Shown: piece by piece, positions 12,401 to 22,569 of the stretch | How the letters are laid out: each line of letters begins with the position of its first letter | How positions within the stretch are numbered: the stretch's first letter is position 1 | Translations under genes and position numbers: made by a program | Notes under the pieces: model-generated | Told to the model about the DNA's origin: nothing | Databases searched by the model: none | Seen by the model: only the letters and a program-made list of their open reading frames with translations | From: Leptodactylus fallax | Taxonomy: Eukaryota > Chordata > Amphibia > Anura > Leptodactylidae | Length of the DNA: 64,000 nt | Assembly: GCA_947044405.1 (NCBI GenBank) | Contig: CAMRHE010000068.1 | Location: 2,014,501 to 2,078,500 of the forward strand | Direction: 5' to 3'

Positions 12401-12897
12401 CTGGAAGTGTGTGGAGAACATGGACTGGGGTAAAACTCCCTAATAGTGTGCTCCTGATCTGCTCCTCTGTCCAGGTTGTCACCTGTATGAGTTGGGTGAC
12501 CCTCTCTCCCCCCTTCCAGGAGCTGGACACACACTCTTATAAGGAGAAGATCGTAGTCCAGTGTAATGAAGGGTCAGATCTTTGGTTCTACTCTGTCCTG
12601 GGTTATATGGGGATTCTGGCCGCTGTTAGTTTTATTATAGCTTTCTTAGCCAGGACATTACCGGACAGTTTTAATGAGGCCAAGTACATCACCTTCAGCA
12701 TGCTGGTGTTCTGCAGTGTCTGGATAGCCATGATCCCGGCTTATCTCAGCACCAAAGGCAAATACATGGTGGCCGTGGAGATATTTGCCATCCTGACCTC
12801 TAATGCTGGACTGCTGGGCTGTATATTTTTCCCTAAATGTTTTATAATTCTATTCAGATCCGAACTAAATACAAGAAAACATATACTAGATAGATAA
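3136..12897 (+). CDS. V2R gene A: vomeronasal type-2 receptor-like, exons 2-6
   Basis: Class C GPCR of the V2R family, expected to bind ligand with a Venus-flytrap ectodomain and signal through a seven-helix domain in vomeronasal neurons (family knowledge). Exons: 3136-3424, 5489-6283, 7636-7866, 8799-8922 and 11999-12897. All have AG acceptors, GT donors and matching phases (exon 2 starts with one base completing a split codon; the exon 2/3, 3/4 and 4/5 junctions are phase 0; exon 5/6 is phase 1). No stop or frameshift interrupts them. Exon 1 (signal peptide and first ligand-domain segment) is not found between 1 and 3135; it may lie outside the window or be lost. Introns hold miniature transposons, including a hAT-type element in intron 2. 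Because exons 2-6 are clean, this is the best candidate for a working gene if exon 1 exists. Confidence 0.85.
3704..4148. mobile_element. hAT-like miniature element (MITE), copy 1
   Basis: The element runs 3712-4140. Its left end is TGGGGATGAGCAAA and its right end TTGCCCATCTCTA, partial inverted repeats. Flanking octamers TTTGTTTC and CTTGTGTC match at 6 of 8 positions, fitting an aged 8-bp target duplication. The interior has CAGACCCCAAAGTATA-like blocks shared with copies at 8135-8587 and 60151-60412. No coding capacity. Confidence 0.6.
4296..5136. mobile_element. Non-autonomous hAT-type element with exact 8-bp target duplication
   Basis: The element spans 4304-5128. Its left end CAGGGGCGTAA and the reverse complement of its right end, CAGTGGCGTAACTA, form inverted repeats. 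It is flanked on both sides by the identical octamer GCCTGTGT (4296-4303 and 5129-5136). An 8-bp duplication with CAG-type ends is the hallmark of hAT transposons. There is no transposase frame. The right third is a 31-bp minisatellite. It sits in intron 2 of V2R gene A. Confidence 0.8.
4779..5057 (+). repeat. 31-bp minisatellite, nine units, inside the hAT-type element
   Basis: The motif CTGTGTGC (one unit CAGTGTGC) starts at 4779, 4810, 4841, 4872, 4903, 4934, 4965, 4996 and 5027, an exact 31-base period. The rest of each unit reads about AGGGGCCACTATGGGGCATA. Open reading through the array is an artefact of the repeat. Confidence 0.95.
5489..6283 (+). CDS. V2R gene A exon 3 (ligand-binding lobe)
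   Basis: 795 bp, 265 codons, phase 0 at both ends (acceptor AATACAG, donor AAG|GTAAAT). It begins ISYGASDRLLRDRDLFPSFF, contains FGWTWVGII, EVIKKSSARIIITCG and NPKDMILEDLW, and ends YKYTYK. These are standard V2R/class C ligand-domain landmarks. It is about eight codons shorter than exon 3 of locus C, with the difference around residues 75-85. Confidence 0.9.
7372..7399. repeat. ATA trinucleotide microsatellite
   Basis: About nine uninterrupted AAT units following an imperfect TATATAGACTATA palindrome, in intron 3 of V2R gene A. Confidence 0.9.
7636..7866 (+). CDS. V2R gene A exon 4
   Basis: 231 bp, 77 codons, phase 0 at both ends, the same length as in loci B and C. It encodes LHKYIEALMCSDDSG, KVGSYSQTSIDSLDLTF and ends VWKNNLNE before GTGAGT. 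It corresponds to the end of the V2R ligand domain. Confidence 0.9.
8127..8595. mobile_element. hAT-like miniature element (MITE), copy 2, exact 8-bp duplication
   Basis: The element is 8135-8587. It starts TAGAGACGGGTGAACC and ends GGTTCACTCAATCTCTA, inverted repeats with a few changes. The octamer CAAATGAG flanks both sides (8127-8134 and 8588-8595). It is non-coding and shares interior blocks with 3712-4140. It lies in intron 4 of V2R gene A. Confidence 0.75.
8799..8922 (+). CDS. V2R gene A exon 5 (cysteine-rich linker)
   Basis: 124 bp, the canonical V2R length, with acceptor CTTTGCAG and donor ACAG|GTAG. It encodes IPRSRCSASCLPGH, CCYGCAPCSEGEISN and ends in a split codon joined to exon 6 to give NITD. 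The cysteines match the class C cysteine-rich region linking ligand domain and membrane domain. Confidence 0.92.
9268..9462. repeat. Palindromic miniature element
   Basis: Left end GGCTAGGTTCACATCTG and right end AATGTGAACTTAGCCT are inverted repeats about 190 bases apart. The target duplication is unclear, so no superfamily is assigned. Intron 5 of V2R gene A. Confidence 0.6.
10215..11000 (+). repeat. Dispersed repeat family X, copy 1
   Basis: The segment shares ordered blocks with 24520-24930, 33740-34430 and 48590-48990. Blocks include a GGTGGTGG-type run, a GTTAGT...TTAACACTAA block, a run with AAAGACA, a block near ACATGACCCTTGTTGACC, and CTTCCTGGTCCAG. No reading frame is conserved between copies, so it is a non-coding element of unknown class. 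Confidence 0.6.
11490..11850. repeat. Decayed MITE of the 3712/8135 type
   Basis: It contains AAATAGGCGAATTGG near its left side, a TGAGGCCCAGTCACAGGCCT block, and AGGTTCGCTTCATCC at its right, as in the hAT-like MITEs nearby. The ends are too decayed to place a target duplication. Confidence 0.4.
11999..12897 (+). CDS. V2R gene A exon 6 (seven-transmembrane domain)
   Basis: 899 bp including the stop; acceptor GAACAG. It encodes DSKTCMKCPEDTW, then seven hydrophobic helices. V2R signatures include PVDITCMLRQISAGILL, GSVWRTWTG, LPDSFNEAKYITFSMLVFCS, AYLSTKGKYMVAVEIFAIL and GLLGCIFFPKC. The reading frame is uninterrupted to TAG...TAA at 12895-12897, and the tail is short (RKHILDR). Most of it is very similar to exon 6 of B and C even at silent sites, which points to recent duplication or gene conversion. 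Confidence 0.95.
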
Positions 12898-13140
12898 AAA
12901 GATATATATGACTTTTATATAATAAAGTAAGCAATAATTTTATGGTAACAAAAACATTGTTTCATTTTATTGTAATGAATATAATGACAAGTGTAATGCT
13001 CTGTATAATTTGTATTAAAATTCTTTATGGAAAATGAGAATTATGTTATTTTCTTTCTAGTGAAATTAGAAATATGAGAGTGTAATATAAGGGCCTGTTT
13101 ACACCACATTTGGTATAAATGTTTAGTTTATGCATTTGGA
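12898..13140 (+). other. 3' flank of V2R gene A, conserved at locus C
   Basis: About 240 bases downstream of the stop are closely similar to 61451-61693 behind locus C (shared blocks GCAATAATTTTATGGTAACA and CAAGTGTAATGCTCTGTATA). It includes ATAATAAAG, a possible polyadenylation signal, about 20 bases after the stop. Probable 3' untranslated region plus flank. Confidence 0.7.
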
Positions 13141-13260
13141 AATGTGGTGGATATAATAAACATGTCCATAGGTCCCTATTGAGATGATGCTTGATGAATT
13201 TGCACTAGTACAAGTGGGGTTAATTCCTGTCCATTATGGGGTCTTTAAGGCATGTATTTA

Positions 13261-13415
13261 CAGTGGCTTGCAAAAGTATTCATATCCCTACTTTTATTGA
13301 GATTTTAAGTAATAGACCAATACAAAGTAGCAGATAATTGTGAAGTGGAAGGAAAATGATACATGGTTTTCAGAATTTTAATCAAACAAAGGGATTGTCA
13401 CTGTCCACATTTATG
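13261..13415 (+). mobile_element. Tc1-like terminal repeat fragment
   Basis: It begins right after TA with CAGTGGCTTGCAAAAGTATT, the style of a Tc1-like terminal inverted repeat common in fishes and frogs. No transposase and no matching second end are seen. It directly precedes the intact Tc1 element. Confidence 0.55.
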
Positions 13416-13417
13416 TA

Positions 13418-14980
13418 CAGTCATGGCCAAAAGTTTTGAGAATGATACAAATATTAATTTTTACAAAGTCTACTGCTTCAGTTTTTCTAATGGCAATTTG
13501 CATATACTCCAGAATGTTATAAAGAGTGATCAGCTTAACAGCAATTACTTGCAAAGTCAATATTTGCCTAGAAAATGAACTTTATCCCCCAAAACACATT
13601 TCAACATCATTGCAGCCCTGCCTTAAAAGGACCACCTAACATCGTTTCAGTGATTGCTCCATTAACACAGGTGTGGGTGTTGATGAGGACAGGGCTGGAG
13701 ATCAATCTGTCATGATTAAGTAAGAATGACACCACTGGACACTTTAAAAGGAGGCTGGTGCTTGCCATCATTGTTTCTCTTCTGTTAACCATGGTTATCT
13801 CTAAAGAAACACGTGCAGTCATCATTGCACTGCACAAAAATGGCCTAACTGGGAAGAGTATTGCAGCTAGAAAGATTGCACCTCAGTCAACAATCTATCG
13901 CATCATCAAGAACTTCAAGGAGAGAGGTTCCATTGGTGCCAAAAAGGCTCCAGGGCGCCCAAGAAAGACCAGCAAGCGGCAGGACCGTCTCTTAAAAGTG
14001 TTTCAGCTGCGGGATCGGGCTACCAGCAGTGCAGAGCTTGCTGAGGAATGGCAGCAGGCAGGTGTGAGTGCATCTGCACGCACTGTGAGGCGGAGACTCT
14101 TGGAGCAAGGCCTGGTCTCAAGGAGGGCAGCAAAGAAGCCACTTCTCTCTAGAAAAAACATCAGGGACAGACTGATATTCTGCAAAAGCTACAGGGAGTG
14201 GACTGCTGAGGACTGGGGGAAAGTCATTTTCTCTGATGAATCCCCTTTTCGGTTGTTTGGAACATCTGGAAAACAGCTTATTCGGAGAAGAAGAGGTGAG
14301 CGCTACCACCAGTCTTGTCTCATGCCAACTGTAAAGCATCCTGAAACCATTCATGTGTGGGGTTGCTTCTCAGCCAAGGGAATCGGCTCTCTCACAGTCT
14401 TGCCTAAAAACACAGCCATGAATAAAGAATGGTACCAGAATGTGCTCCAAGAGCAACTTCTCCCAACCGTCCAAGAGCAGTTTGGCGCTCAACAATGCCT
14501 TTTCCAGCATGATGGAGCACCTTGCCATAAAGCAAAGGTGATAACTAAATGGCTCAGGGAACAAAACCTAGAGATTTTGGGTCCATGGCCTGGAAACTCC
14601 CCAGATCTTAATCCCATTGAGAACTTGTGGTCAATCATCAAGAGACGGGTGGACAAACAAAAACCAACAAATTCAGACAAAATGAAAGCATTGATTCTGC
14701 AAGAATGGACTGCTATCAGTCAGGATTTGGTCCAGAAGTTGATTGAGAGCATGCCAGGGAGAATTGCAGAGGTCCTGAAGAAGAAGGGTCAACACTGCAA
14801 ATATTGACTTGTTGCGTTAACTCATTCTGTCAATATAAGCTTCTGTTACTCATAATATGAATGCAATTATATTTCTGTATGTGATAAAAACATCTGACAA
14901 ACACACATAAAAACCAGAGGGCAGCAGATCATGTGGAAATATAATATTTGTGTCATTCTCAAAACTTTTGGCCATGACTG
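13418..14980 (+). mobile_element. Complete Tc1-like DNA transposon (element 1)
   Basis: 1563 bp. The ends are CAGTCATGGCCAAAAGTTTT and its inverted copy, matching over about 38 bases with one mismatch, and both flanks carry TA (13416-13417 and 14981-14982), the Tc1/mariner target. It contains one uninterrupted transposase gene. It lies downstream of V2R gene A, and its right side abuts a 46-bp minisatellite. Confidence 0.92.
13791..14807 (+). CDS. Tc1-family transposase, intact, DD35E spacing
   Basis: 338 residues, a normal length for Tc1 transposases, which cut and paste their own element. I chose the ATG at 13791 (MVISKETRAV): upstream in-frame sequence has no ATG, and this start gives the usual amino end. 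Visible parts: an amino-terminal paired-like helix-turn-helix region (about residues 1-110) with a GRPR hook at 55-58. The catalytic acidic residues are D149 (IFSDES), D241 (QHDGAPCH) and E277 (PDLNPIENLW). The D241-E277 gap holds 35 residues, against 34 in classical Tc1. No stop or frameshift is present. As I recall, DD35E spacing was used to define a vertebrate Tc1-related group; the exact family needs a phylogeny. Confidence 0.92.
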   Translation: MVISKETRAVIIALHKNGLTGKSIAARKIAPQSTIYRIIKNFKERGSIGAKKAPGRPRKTSKRQDRLLKVFQLRDRATSSAELAEEWQQAGVSASARTVRRRLLEQGLVSRRAAKKPLLSRKNIRDRLIFCKSYREWTAEDWGKVIFSDESPFRLFGTSGKQLIRRRRGERYHQSCLMPTVKHPETIHVWGCFSAKGIGSLTVLPKNTAMNKEWYQNVLQEQLLPTVQEQFGAQQCLFQHDGAPCHKAKVITKWLREQNLEILGPWPGNSPDLNPIENLWSIIKRRVDKQKPTNSDKMKALILQEWTAISQDLVQKLIESMPGRIAEVLKKKGQHCKY

Positions 14981-15298
14981 TAGTGTATGACACTGTCAGG
15001 GCTGCTAACAACTTATCTCTAAACTATAGTGTAGAACACTGTCAGGGCTCCTAGGAACTTATCTATAAAACATAGTGTATGACACTGTCAGGGCTCCTAA
15101 GAACTTATCTCTAAACTATAGAGTAGAACACTGTCAGGGCTCCTAGGAACCTATCTATAAAACATAGTGTATGACACTGTCAGGGTTCCTAAGAACTTAT
15201 CTCTAAACTATAGTGTAGAACACTGTCGGGGCTCCTAGGAACCTGTCTATAAAACATAGTGTAGAACAGTCTTAGGGCTCCTTGGAACCTATCTATAA
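14981..15298 (+). repeat. 46-bp minisatellite, about seven units
   Basis: The GTCAGGGCTC motif recurs at about 14995, 15041, 15087, 15133, 15179, 15225 and 15271, a 46-base period. Units alternate between two sub-types (TATCTCTAAACTATAGTG and TATCTATAAAACATAGTG). The same unit, reversed, forms a second array at 26231-26410. Confidence 0.92.
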
Positions 15299-15399
15299 GG
15301 GAAAGGGATAGCTACCTTTTTCCACAAAAAATAGAGTTAAGATACTAGACTCCCTTATGGAACCAGAAGCCAGGTAATTTTTCCTCATTTGCGAAATAT

Positions 15400-18300
15400 G
15401 GAGTTACATACACGATAGCTAATCTGTACTCGCCTAACTCCAACAGGTCCTCTTCCTCCTCTCTGCCCTGACTACCCTCCAGTCTTTATCTTAAGGCAAT
15501 CTCATTTTATGTGGTGGTTTTAACCTCTCAGTCAACCTGCTAATTGACCCTTCTGCTGGTAAGACACAGGTTCCCTATAATGCCCTTAACAGATTCCGCA
15601 CACATCTCAATGTTGCTGTGCGACGTTTGGCATATTCTCAATCCTGACGAGAGATACTTCTCCTTTTACTCCCATGTCCACAATACCTACAGCATAATAG
15701 ATTATATTTTTATACCACATGCTCTCTTGCCACAAGTGACCACTTATAAAATAGGTAATGCCTTCCTGTCTGACCACTGTCCTGTTTCCTGCTCTATTTG
15801 GCTCCTTCCTCCTGGGCCACACTCTAAATCCTGGAGATTGAATGAGTCGCTTCTGCTTGATGCTCAGTGTTTAACTGACCTCAAATTAACCAACTCTAAC
15901 TTTGTACAGGATCACACCCTGGACACCACAGTTCCACTCATGCAATGGTAAGCCTTTTTAATGTGTTCTCAAAAGGGTGTTGATAAAACAAGAGGGAAGA
16001 AGGTTTGGAATTCATTTCTCTTCTCCAAGACTTAGCCACTCTGGAAGCTCAATATAAGCAAATTCTCCAAAGATCCATTCTAGCCTCATTGATCGTGACA
16101 CGCCATGAGATCAGGTCCCTACTAGAGTACAAGTAACAGCAACTTCGTCAATTGGGCCAGCATTCATTCTATGAATTGGGCAATAAGCCGGGCCGCCTCT
16201 TGGCCCGAGTGGTTCGGGAATGGCACTTGACTTCCCTTTTCATGGCCATTAAAGATTCCTCAGGCTTTGTTTCCCATCTCTCCACTGACATTGCTGTGGC
16301 GATTTGGTATTATTACGATTCGCTCTATAATCTCCCCACACACACATACACCTCCAACCAGAATCCCAGCCTGTTGCTCACCCTCCCTCAATACATAGCA
16401 CACACGGCCTTCCCCTCCCTTAAACCAGATGATATAGCCCAACTAGACTCCCATTCTCAACCCAAGAAATTGAATTGGGGATTTCAATTCTACCGACAGG
16501 TAAGAGACCTGAACCAGATGGTTTTACGGTTCGCCTTTACAAAACCCTACAACCTGATCTTGATTCTCTCCTATTGAAATCCTTCAATACCCTTTCCCCC
16601 GTTATGCTTTTGACTCCTTCTTTCCTTCATGCCCACATCACGGTTTTGACTAAAGAAGGTAAGAATCCCTTGCTATCCCAAAGCTATATGCAAAATTGAT
16701 AGCCAGTAGACTGGGTCTGCACATGGAGTACTTAATAAACCCTGATCAGGTGGGATTCATTCCCCACAGGAAAGCTGGAGACAACACCTTGAAGGCCTTC
16801 TCTGCAATCCACTATGCACAGCGTTCCCATACCCCTATGATGCTGCTTTCCCTAGATGCAGAGAAGGCATTCAACAAGGTGAATTAGAAATTCCTGGAAA
16901 CGACCCTCTCCCAGTTAGGTCTGGGAGCCCCTATGCTCACTTGTATTCATGCCCTATACAATTCTTTGAAAGCCCAAATATGAGTTAATTGCGCTGTCTC
17001 CTCTCCCCTCATCATTCATAATGGCAACCTCCAATGCTGCCCACTTTCCCTGATGCTCTATGCCTTGGTAATGGAACATTTGCTGGTGGCAATCCAATGC
17101 AACCCAGATATTCAGGGATTATGTGTCTAAAACCTACACTTTAATATTTCAGAGTTTGCGGATGATGTCTTAATATTTATCATGCAACCATTGACTACTA
17201 TTCCATCCCTCTTCTTTGAAATCACAACCTATGTTTACTGTAGTAACTATAAAATTAATCTTTCTAAAAGCATCGCTCTAAACATATCCTTATCACTATC
17301 CCTGGTCCAAAGTCTCTGCTCTTCCTTCCCCTTTTCCTGGTCCCCAAAAGTGATTAAGTATCTGGGAGTACATCTCCCAAATGCTTTACCAGACATGTAC
17401 TCTCTATATTTATTCCCTATCCTACGCACTCTCTAGTCTGACCTATCTTGCTGGGATGCCAAAGGCTTCTCCTGGCTGGACTGCATTAATCTATTGAAAA
17501 TGAATATACTCCCCAGACTCTTCTACCTCTTCCAAACGATCCCAATCGTCCTACCCAAAGAGTTCTTCATAACAGTCCAAAAGACCTTGTCCAGGTTTAT
17601 TTGGACCTCAAAACCTTATGAATAGTTATATCATAACTAGACCTAAACAGAGAGAGGGGTTGGCCATCCAAGATTGCTCTAACTACTATTTAGCTGCGGT
17701 CACTGCATGCATCCTCGATTGGCACCATTCTGCTTGCTCTAAACTCTGCTTGTCCTGGATGGGGTTTCTGTGCTCTCTTCCTCTCACTGCCCTCCCCTGG
17801 CTCAATAAACGCCACTGACAGAATGACTCATGTCACACATCAAGTGCTCGGGGCATGCCAATTCCATGGTGATGTTCAGTGTCTGTTCACAAACGATGGC
17901 CCTGTGACCCTGATCTTGGGCAACCCAGACTTTCCAGCAGTCTTACGGTCCACTTTCCTCTGTCACTCTCCGGATCAACTGCCTCTCCAATTCCATTGGG
18001 TACTATCTGCCTCCTCTCTGCTCTCTCACACGAAGCTAATGCCCCTCGGTTCCAATGATACCACCTCTCACTGGCAGTACACCCAATTGACAAATTTTTA
18101 TGCCTCCCTTAAAAGGTCCCAAGATCTCTAAAGAGAGTTATTGCCATTTGAACTCTTCTGTCTCTCCTCGATAACCCCGATCCACTCCATCTCATCTATG
18201 GCATGTTGTCGGATCAATTGCCGGTGTGCACAGGGGGTTGGGAGCGAGAACTGGGGGTCTCCTGGGGGTCTCGTTTCCACCAAATGTGTGGTCATCGGCC

Positions 18301-19172
18301 ATCCACGTGTACTACAAATTCTCCATACCCTTGAGGGCACAAGAAACCAACTATAAAATTCTCTCGTTGGTAAAGAGTCCTCTCTGTCCTTCACAAGATC
18401 TACCCCTCCACTTCATATCAATGCTGGAGATGCAATCTAGACTGGGGTATGATGTTGCACGTCTGGTGGAGATGCACGCTCCCACACCCCATCTCGACAG
18501 ATGTCCGTTGCATCATAAAGACGGTCACTGGAATAATGCTGGATGACGATCCAAGCCCTGCTCCTCCTCTCTATCTTCATTCACAAATTCTTAAAATTTA
18601 CTCGCAAACTACTTGGCTTCCTACTAGTTGCATTTAGGTCTGTTATACCGAGGTTATGGAAATCCCTGACCCCCGTCTCCTTGATGTTCTGGATGCAGGA
18701 AATCCTTCACATATATAGCATGGAGAACTTACTCGCAGAATTGTAACAGGATGATAGGGTTCACCAACAGTTATGGCTCCTCTGGAATACCTTTTACTAT
18801 TCTGCCAACTTTCAGTCTGCATTTCTTACCCCTCCTCTCTAAATCCCCTTTCCTATCTCTTTTTATCTCTTTATCTCCTTTACCCTTCTTTACTCTATGC
18901 TCTTCCCTCTCTCTTACCCCCCACTTCTCTATGCTTCTTAATTGCCGGTGGAGGTTGGTTATTTCCCTTCACTCCTCCTTTGTTGAGTAACATATATTTG
19001 TTTGTACTACCTTTCTTTTTATTGCCCCTCTGTTGTCATTCCCTGTGTGGCTTACCCATCCCTTTCCCATCCTGTCCTCATATATTGATGTTTACCATTT
19101 CTGTTTGTTGTTTATATTCTCACCTTTATTGTAAAACTTCATTAAAAATTCTTAATGTCAAAAAAATACCAC
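15400..19172 (+). mobile_element. Degraded L1-type LINE, ORF2 remnant
   Basis: Pieces of a single L1-clade ORF2 appear in order across all frames. An endonuclease end reads LNPDERYFSFYSHVHNTYS and AFLSDHCPVS (about 15630-15790). Reverse transcriptase pieces read NPDQVGFIPHRKAGDN and MMLLSLDAEKAFN (about 16740-16885) and FADDVLIF (about 17155). A carboxy region with a CWRC...MLHVWW zinc-like motif lies near 18430-18470. Many stops and frameshifts make it inactive. The 3' end is AT-rich and finishes in an A-rich tail near 19170. It is one copy, not several genes. It occupies the place where exons 3-6 of V2R locus D would be expected. Confidence 0.85.
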
Positions 19173-19373
19173 CGAAGATTATCCCTTTATGAGAGCAGAA
19201 TGCTGCTCCAACATGGCATAGGTATTGGAAGAAGCAATGGTGGGGTTGCTTGTTTTATTTTATTTTTATTGTGCCAACAGACGGGATATAATTAATAATC
19301 AGTATTGGATAAGTGATATAATGTATCACAGTGCAAATTAATTTTTAAACAGAAATATAACCATGTCACTAAC

Positions 19374-19662
19374 CTGTGTGTATGGATATATCCACATGAG
19401 TTGTGCTATAGGTAAAGTGGTTGATGAGAAATGATCTCTAATAAAGCCAACAACCTTCTGCTTAGTACAGGAGTAATTGGGGACAACATTTCCAGGTCCA
19501 GATAAAATCTGTAAAATGCTCTTTATTGCTTTCCTGGGATCTGCACACGAGTCATATATGTGATATCCCAGGGTCATGTTGGGTAGAATGGAAGGATTTT
19601 TATTTATTTCATCAACAGAGTAAAAGAAAGCCAATAGATTCTTGTAGTAAGAAATACTTAGT
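19374..19662 (-). pseudogene. V2R locus D exon 2 (isolated, reading frame intact)
   Basis: 289 bp with acceptor and donor like the other loci. It encodes YSVDEINKNPSILPNMTLGY and ends YPYTQ. Two otherwise conserved glycines are changed (GFIRDHF for GFIGDHF, LMWIYPY for LLGIYPY). No V2R exon 3, 4, 5 or 6 follows on this strand; an L1 remnant and a Tc1 element lie there instead. I therefore call it a relic despite its open frame. Confidence 0.85.
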
Positions 19663-20538
19663 CTGTATAATAAAGAGATTCATTGATTCACAACACACAT
19701 ATATGTCATATAAAATTACTAAATATTACAGATCCAGTCTTTTAAAATGACATAAATGTTGCATTTCATTTATTCTTGTTTTCTTTTGTGTCTAGTATAA
19801 CATTCGATTATTTGATCACTACATTATACCCTGAAGCACTTCTATAGTGCAGTGTGTATATGGTCAGTGGAAGGCTAACAGGCAATCTATTAGGCTGTTC
19901 CTCTGGCATGGCCTAATAGGTATACACTAATGGTAGACCCAGTGATACCATATAGCAGCAACAACAGCCCATGATTGAATTTGTGGGGATGTCAATGCAT
20001 GACAGAGGGAGTCCCGTCCCTCTGAAACCACTTATATGTCATGGTCACTATTGATAGTGTCATCTATGCAGTTTAATATCCAGGTGAGCCCTAGCTTCAA
20101 CTGTCAAAGGACAATCCACCACTGACCCAAAAATGAACCACATTCCAAAAAACAGCCACTTGTTGTAATACAATTTATATCTACCTGTTGCCAAAAGGCT
20201 GACATCTGCAATAGCTGCAGTGTTTTTCAAAACATAAAAAATTGCAAGAATGCCAACAAAAATGCTGCAAGAAACCAATAAATACTTACTAAGGCTTTAA
20301 TCGCACATATTCTTTTTTTTCGGGCAGTTTTTTCATTCTGTTTTACAAGCCAAAGTCAGAAACCGTTCCAATTAGACTTTTGACTTAAGTAGGCAACCCC
20401 ATTAAGATCTAGAACATTTTTCTCACTCAGGTGGTTCCTAATAGTTACTAAAAGACCCCTCTCTTCTGTGCCAGTTACGGTGGCATCAACCACAATTCAG
20501 ATAATGCTTTAAATGTGACAGTTCGCACACATGTGAAG

Positions 20539-22396
20539 ACTTGAAAGGGTTTTTCCAGGAATTACAGGATTCGGCAAGGAGGGAGTGGAAGATGAAAAAA
20601 AAAAAAATATTCTCACCTGTCCCCGGTGCTCTGGCGTGCCCAACTGTGGTCCGATCCAGCTGACCCAGGACTTCTTCTGGCTGAAGTCCCTGCGGCATGT
20701 AACTGCTAAGGCCAATCGGTGGTTTAAGGAAAGGAATCGGGACATCCCAGGTCCATTACTTAGGCTGCCGACCACAGTGGTCATGAGCAGCGAGGACGTA
20801 TATAATATGTGCAATGTATGGATGTGGTATATGTATGTTTATGTAAAATGTGTAATGCATTTGTGCATGTATACTGCAATGGAAAGCACAATATGTGTAA
20901 TGTCTGTGTGTACAATATGTGCAATATATGTGGCCTTAATGTAGGGAATTTATCATATATTTTGTGAAAATTGCTGCCGTAAATTATAGTAAAAGTTTCT
21001 GTCTGCTGGGGTCATTTGTGTAACCTACAGTTGTGCTAAAAAGTTTACATACCCTGGCAGATTTTTTGGCCTTTTTCCAGAGAATATGAATGATAACTCA
21101 ATAACTTTTTCTCCACTCATGGTTAGTGGTTGGTTGAAGCCATTTATTGTCAGACTTCTGTGTTTTCTCTTTTTAAATCATAATGACAATCGAAAACATC
21201 AAAATGACCCTGTTCAAAAGTTCCCATCCCCTGGTGATTTTGGCCTGATAACATGCCCAGAAACCAAACCAAGGTCAGGTAGACCAACCAAAATTTCTGC
21301 CACAACTGCCTGTAAAACCCCACACATAACATCAGCTGAAATACAGGACTCTCTGAAAACTATCGGTGTGGCTGTTTCAAGATGCACAATAAGGAGGCAC
21401 TTGAAGAAAAATGGGATGCATGGTGGAGTTGCCAGAAGAAAGCCATTACTGCGCAAATGCCAGAAAGAATCTCACCTTCAATACGCCAAACATCACAGAG
21501 ACAAGTCTCAAAACATCTGGAACAAGGTCATTTGGAGTGACAAGACAAAAATTGAACTTTTTGGCCACAACCATAAACGTTACATTTGGAGAGGTGTCAA
21601 CAAGGCCTATGATGAAAGAAACACCATTCCTACTGTAAAGCACGGAGGTGGATCACTGATGATGTGGGGATGTGTGAGCTTCAAAGGCACAGGAAACTTG
21701 GTCAAAGCTTAAGGAAAGATGAATGCAGCGCGTTATCAGCAAATACTGGAGGCAAATTTGCACTTATCAGCCAGGAAGCTGCGCATGGGACGTACTTGGA
21801 CGTTCCAACATGACAACGATCCAAAACACAAGGCCAAGTGGACCTGTCAATGGTTACAGCAGAAGAAAGTGAAGGTTCTGGAGTGGCCATCTCAGTCTCC
21901 TGACCTCAATATCATTGAGCCACTCTGGGGAGATCTCAAGCGCGCAGGACATGCAAGACAGCCCAGGAAGCTACAGGAACTGGAGAACCATCTGAGAAAA
22001 TAAAGAGCCTCATCCACAACTACCACAAGACTTCAAGCTGTCATTGATGTTAGAGGGGGCAATACACGGTATTAAGAACTGGGGTATGGGAACTTTTCAA
22101 CAAGGTCATTTTGATGTTTTTGGTTGTCATTATGATTTAAAAAGAGAAAACAAAGAAGTTTAACAATAAATGGCTTCAACCAACCGATAACCATGAGTGG
22201 AGAAAAAGTTTTTGTGTTATCATTCATATTCTCTGAAAAAAGGATAAAAAAAAAAAAAAATCTGCCGGGGTATGTAAACTTTTTAGCACAACTGTATATT
22301 TATAAACAGAGGCCAGCCGAGAGTATCAAAGTACTGCTGCTAGAATGATGGGAGGGGGGATAAATAACATAATTTTATCTATCGAAAACCCCTTTA
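20539..22396. repeat. TTAA-type miniature element hosting a Tc1 insertion
   Basis: The left end TTGAAAGGGTTTTTCCAGG and the right end AAAACCCCTTTAA form inverted repeats resembling those at 40212-40566. The Tc1 copy at 21028-22294 is nested inside, together with purine-rich and ATGTG-rich low-complexity DNA. The left TTAA is degenerate, so the pairing of ends is an inference. Confidence 0.45.
21028..22294 (+). mobile_element. Broken Tc1-like transposon (element 2)
   Basis: 1267 bp with TA on both sides and long inverted repeats (ends CAGTTGTGCTAAAAAGTTTA and its inverse, extending about 200 bases). The transposase remnant lacks the amino-terminal helix-turn-helix, apparently by deletion near 21255. 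It has WSDKTKIELFG around the first catalytic D, a stop at 21710-21712 (LVKA-stop where VEGKM is usual), then a DD34E second half ([20 protein letters not shown]), and loses frame near 22000. It cannot encode a working enzyme, though its ends could still be substrates. It sits in intron 1 of V2R locus D. Confidence 0.88.
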
Positions 22397-22569
22397 ATCT
22401 AAATCATATCACTGTCTGTCAGTCGGTCTATCTATCTATGGATATGTTCATACTTACCTGTTCGCCTTTTTTAAGATATACCAATACTAATGGCATGAGA
22501 TGATCAACTTTAAAAGAATAAAAACTCTTGTGTTACTCTGTGTCTGACAGAGTAATACATTTTTTTTCC

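Noticed and set aside
13758..13790. Earlier transposase start at 13758
   Set aside because: It would begin with GTG; the ATG at 13791 gives the usual Tc1 amino end.
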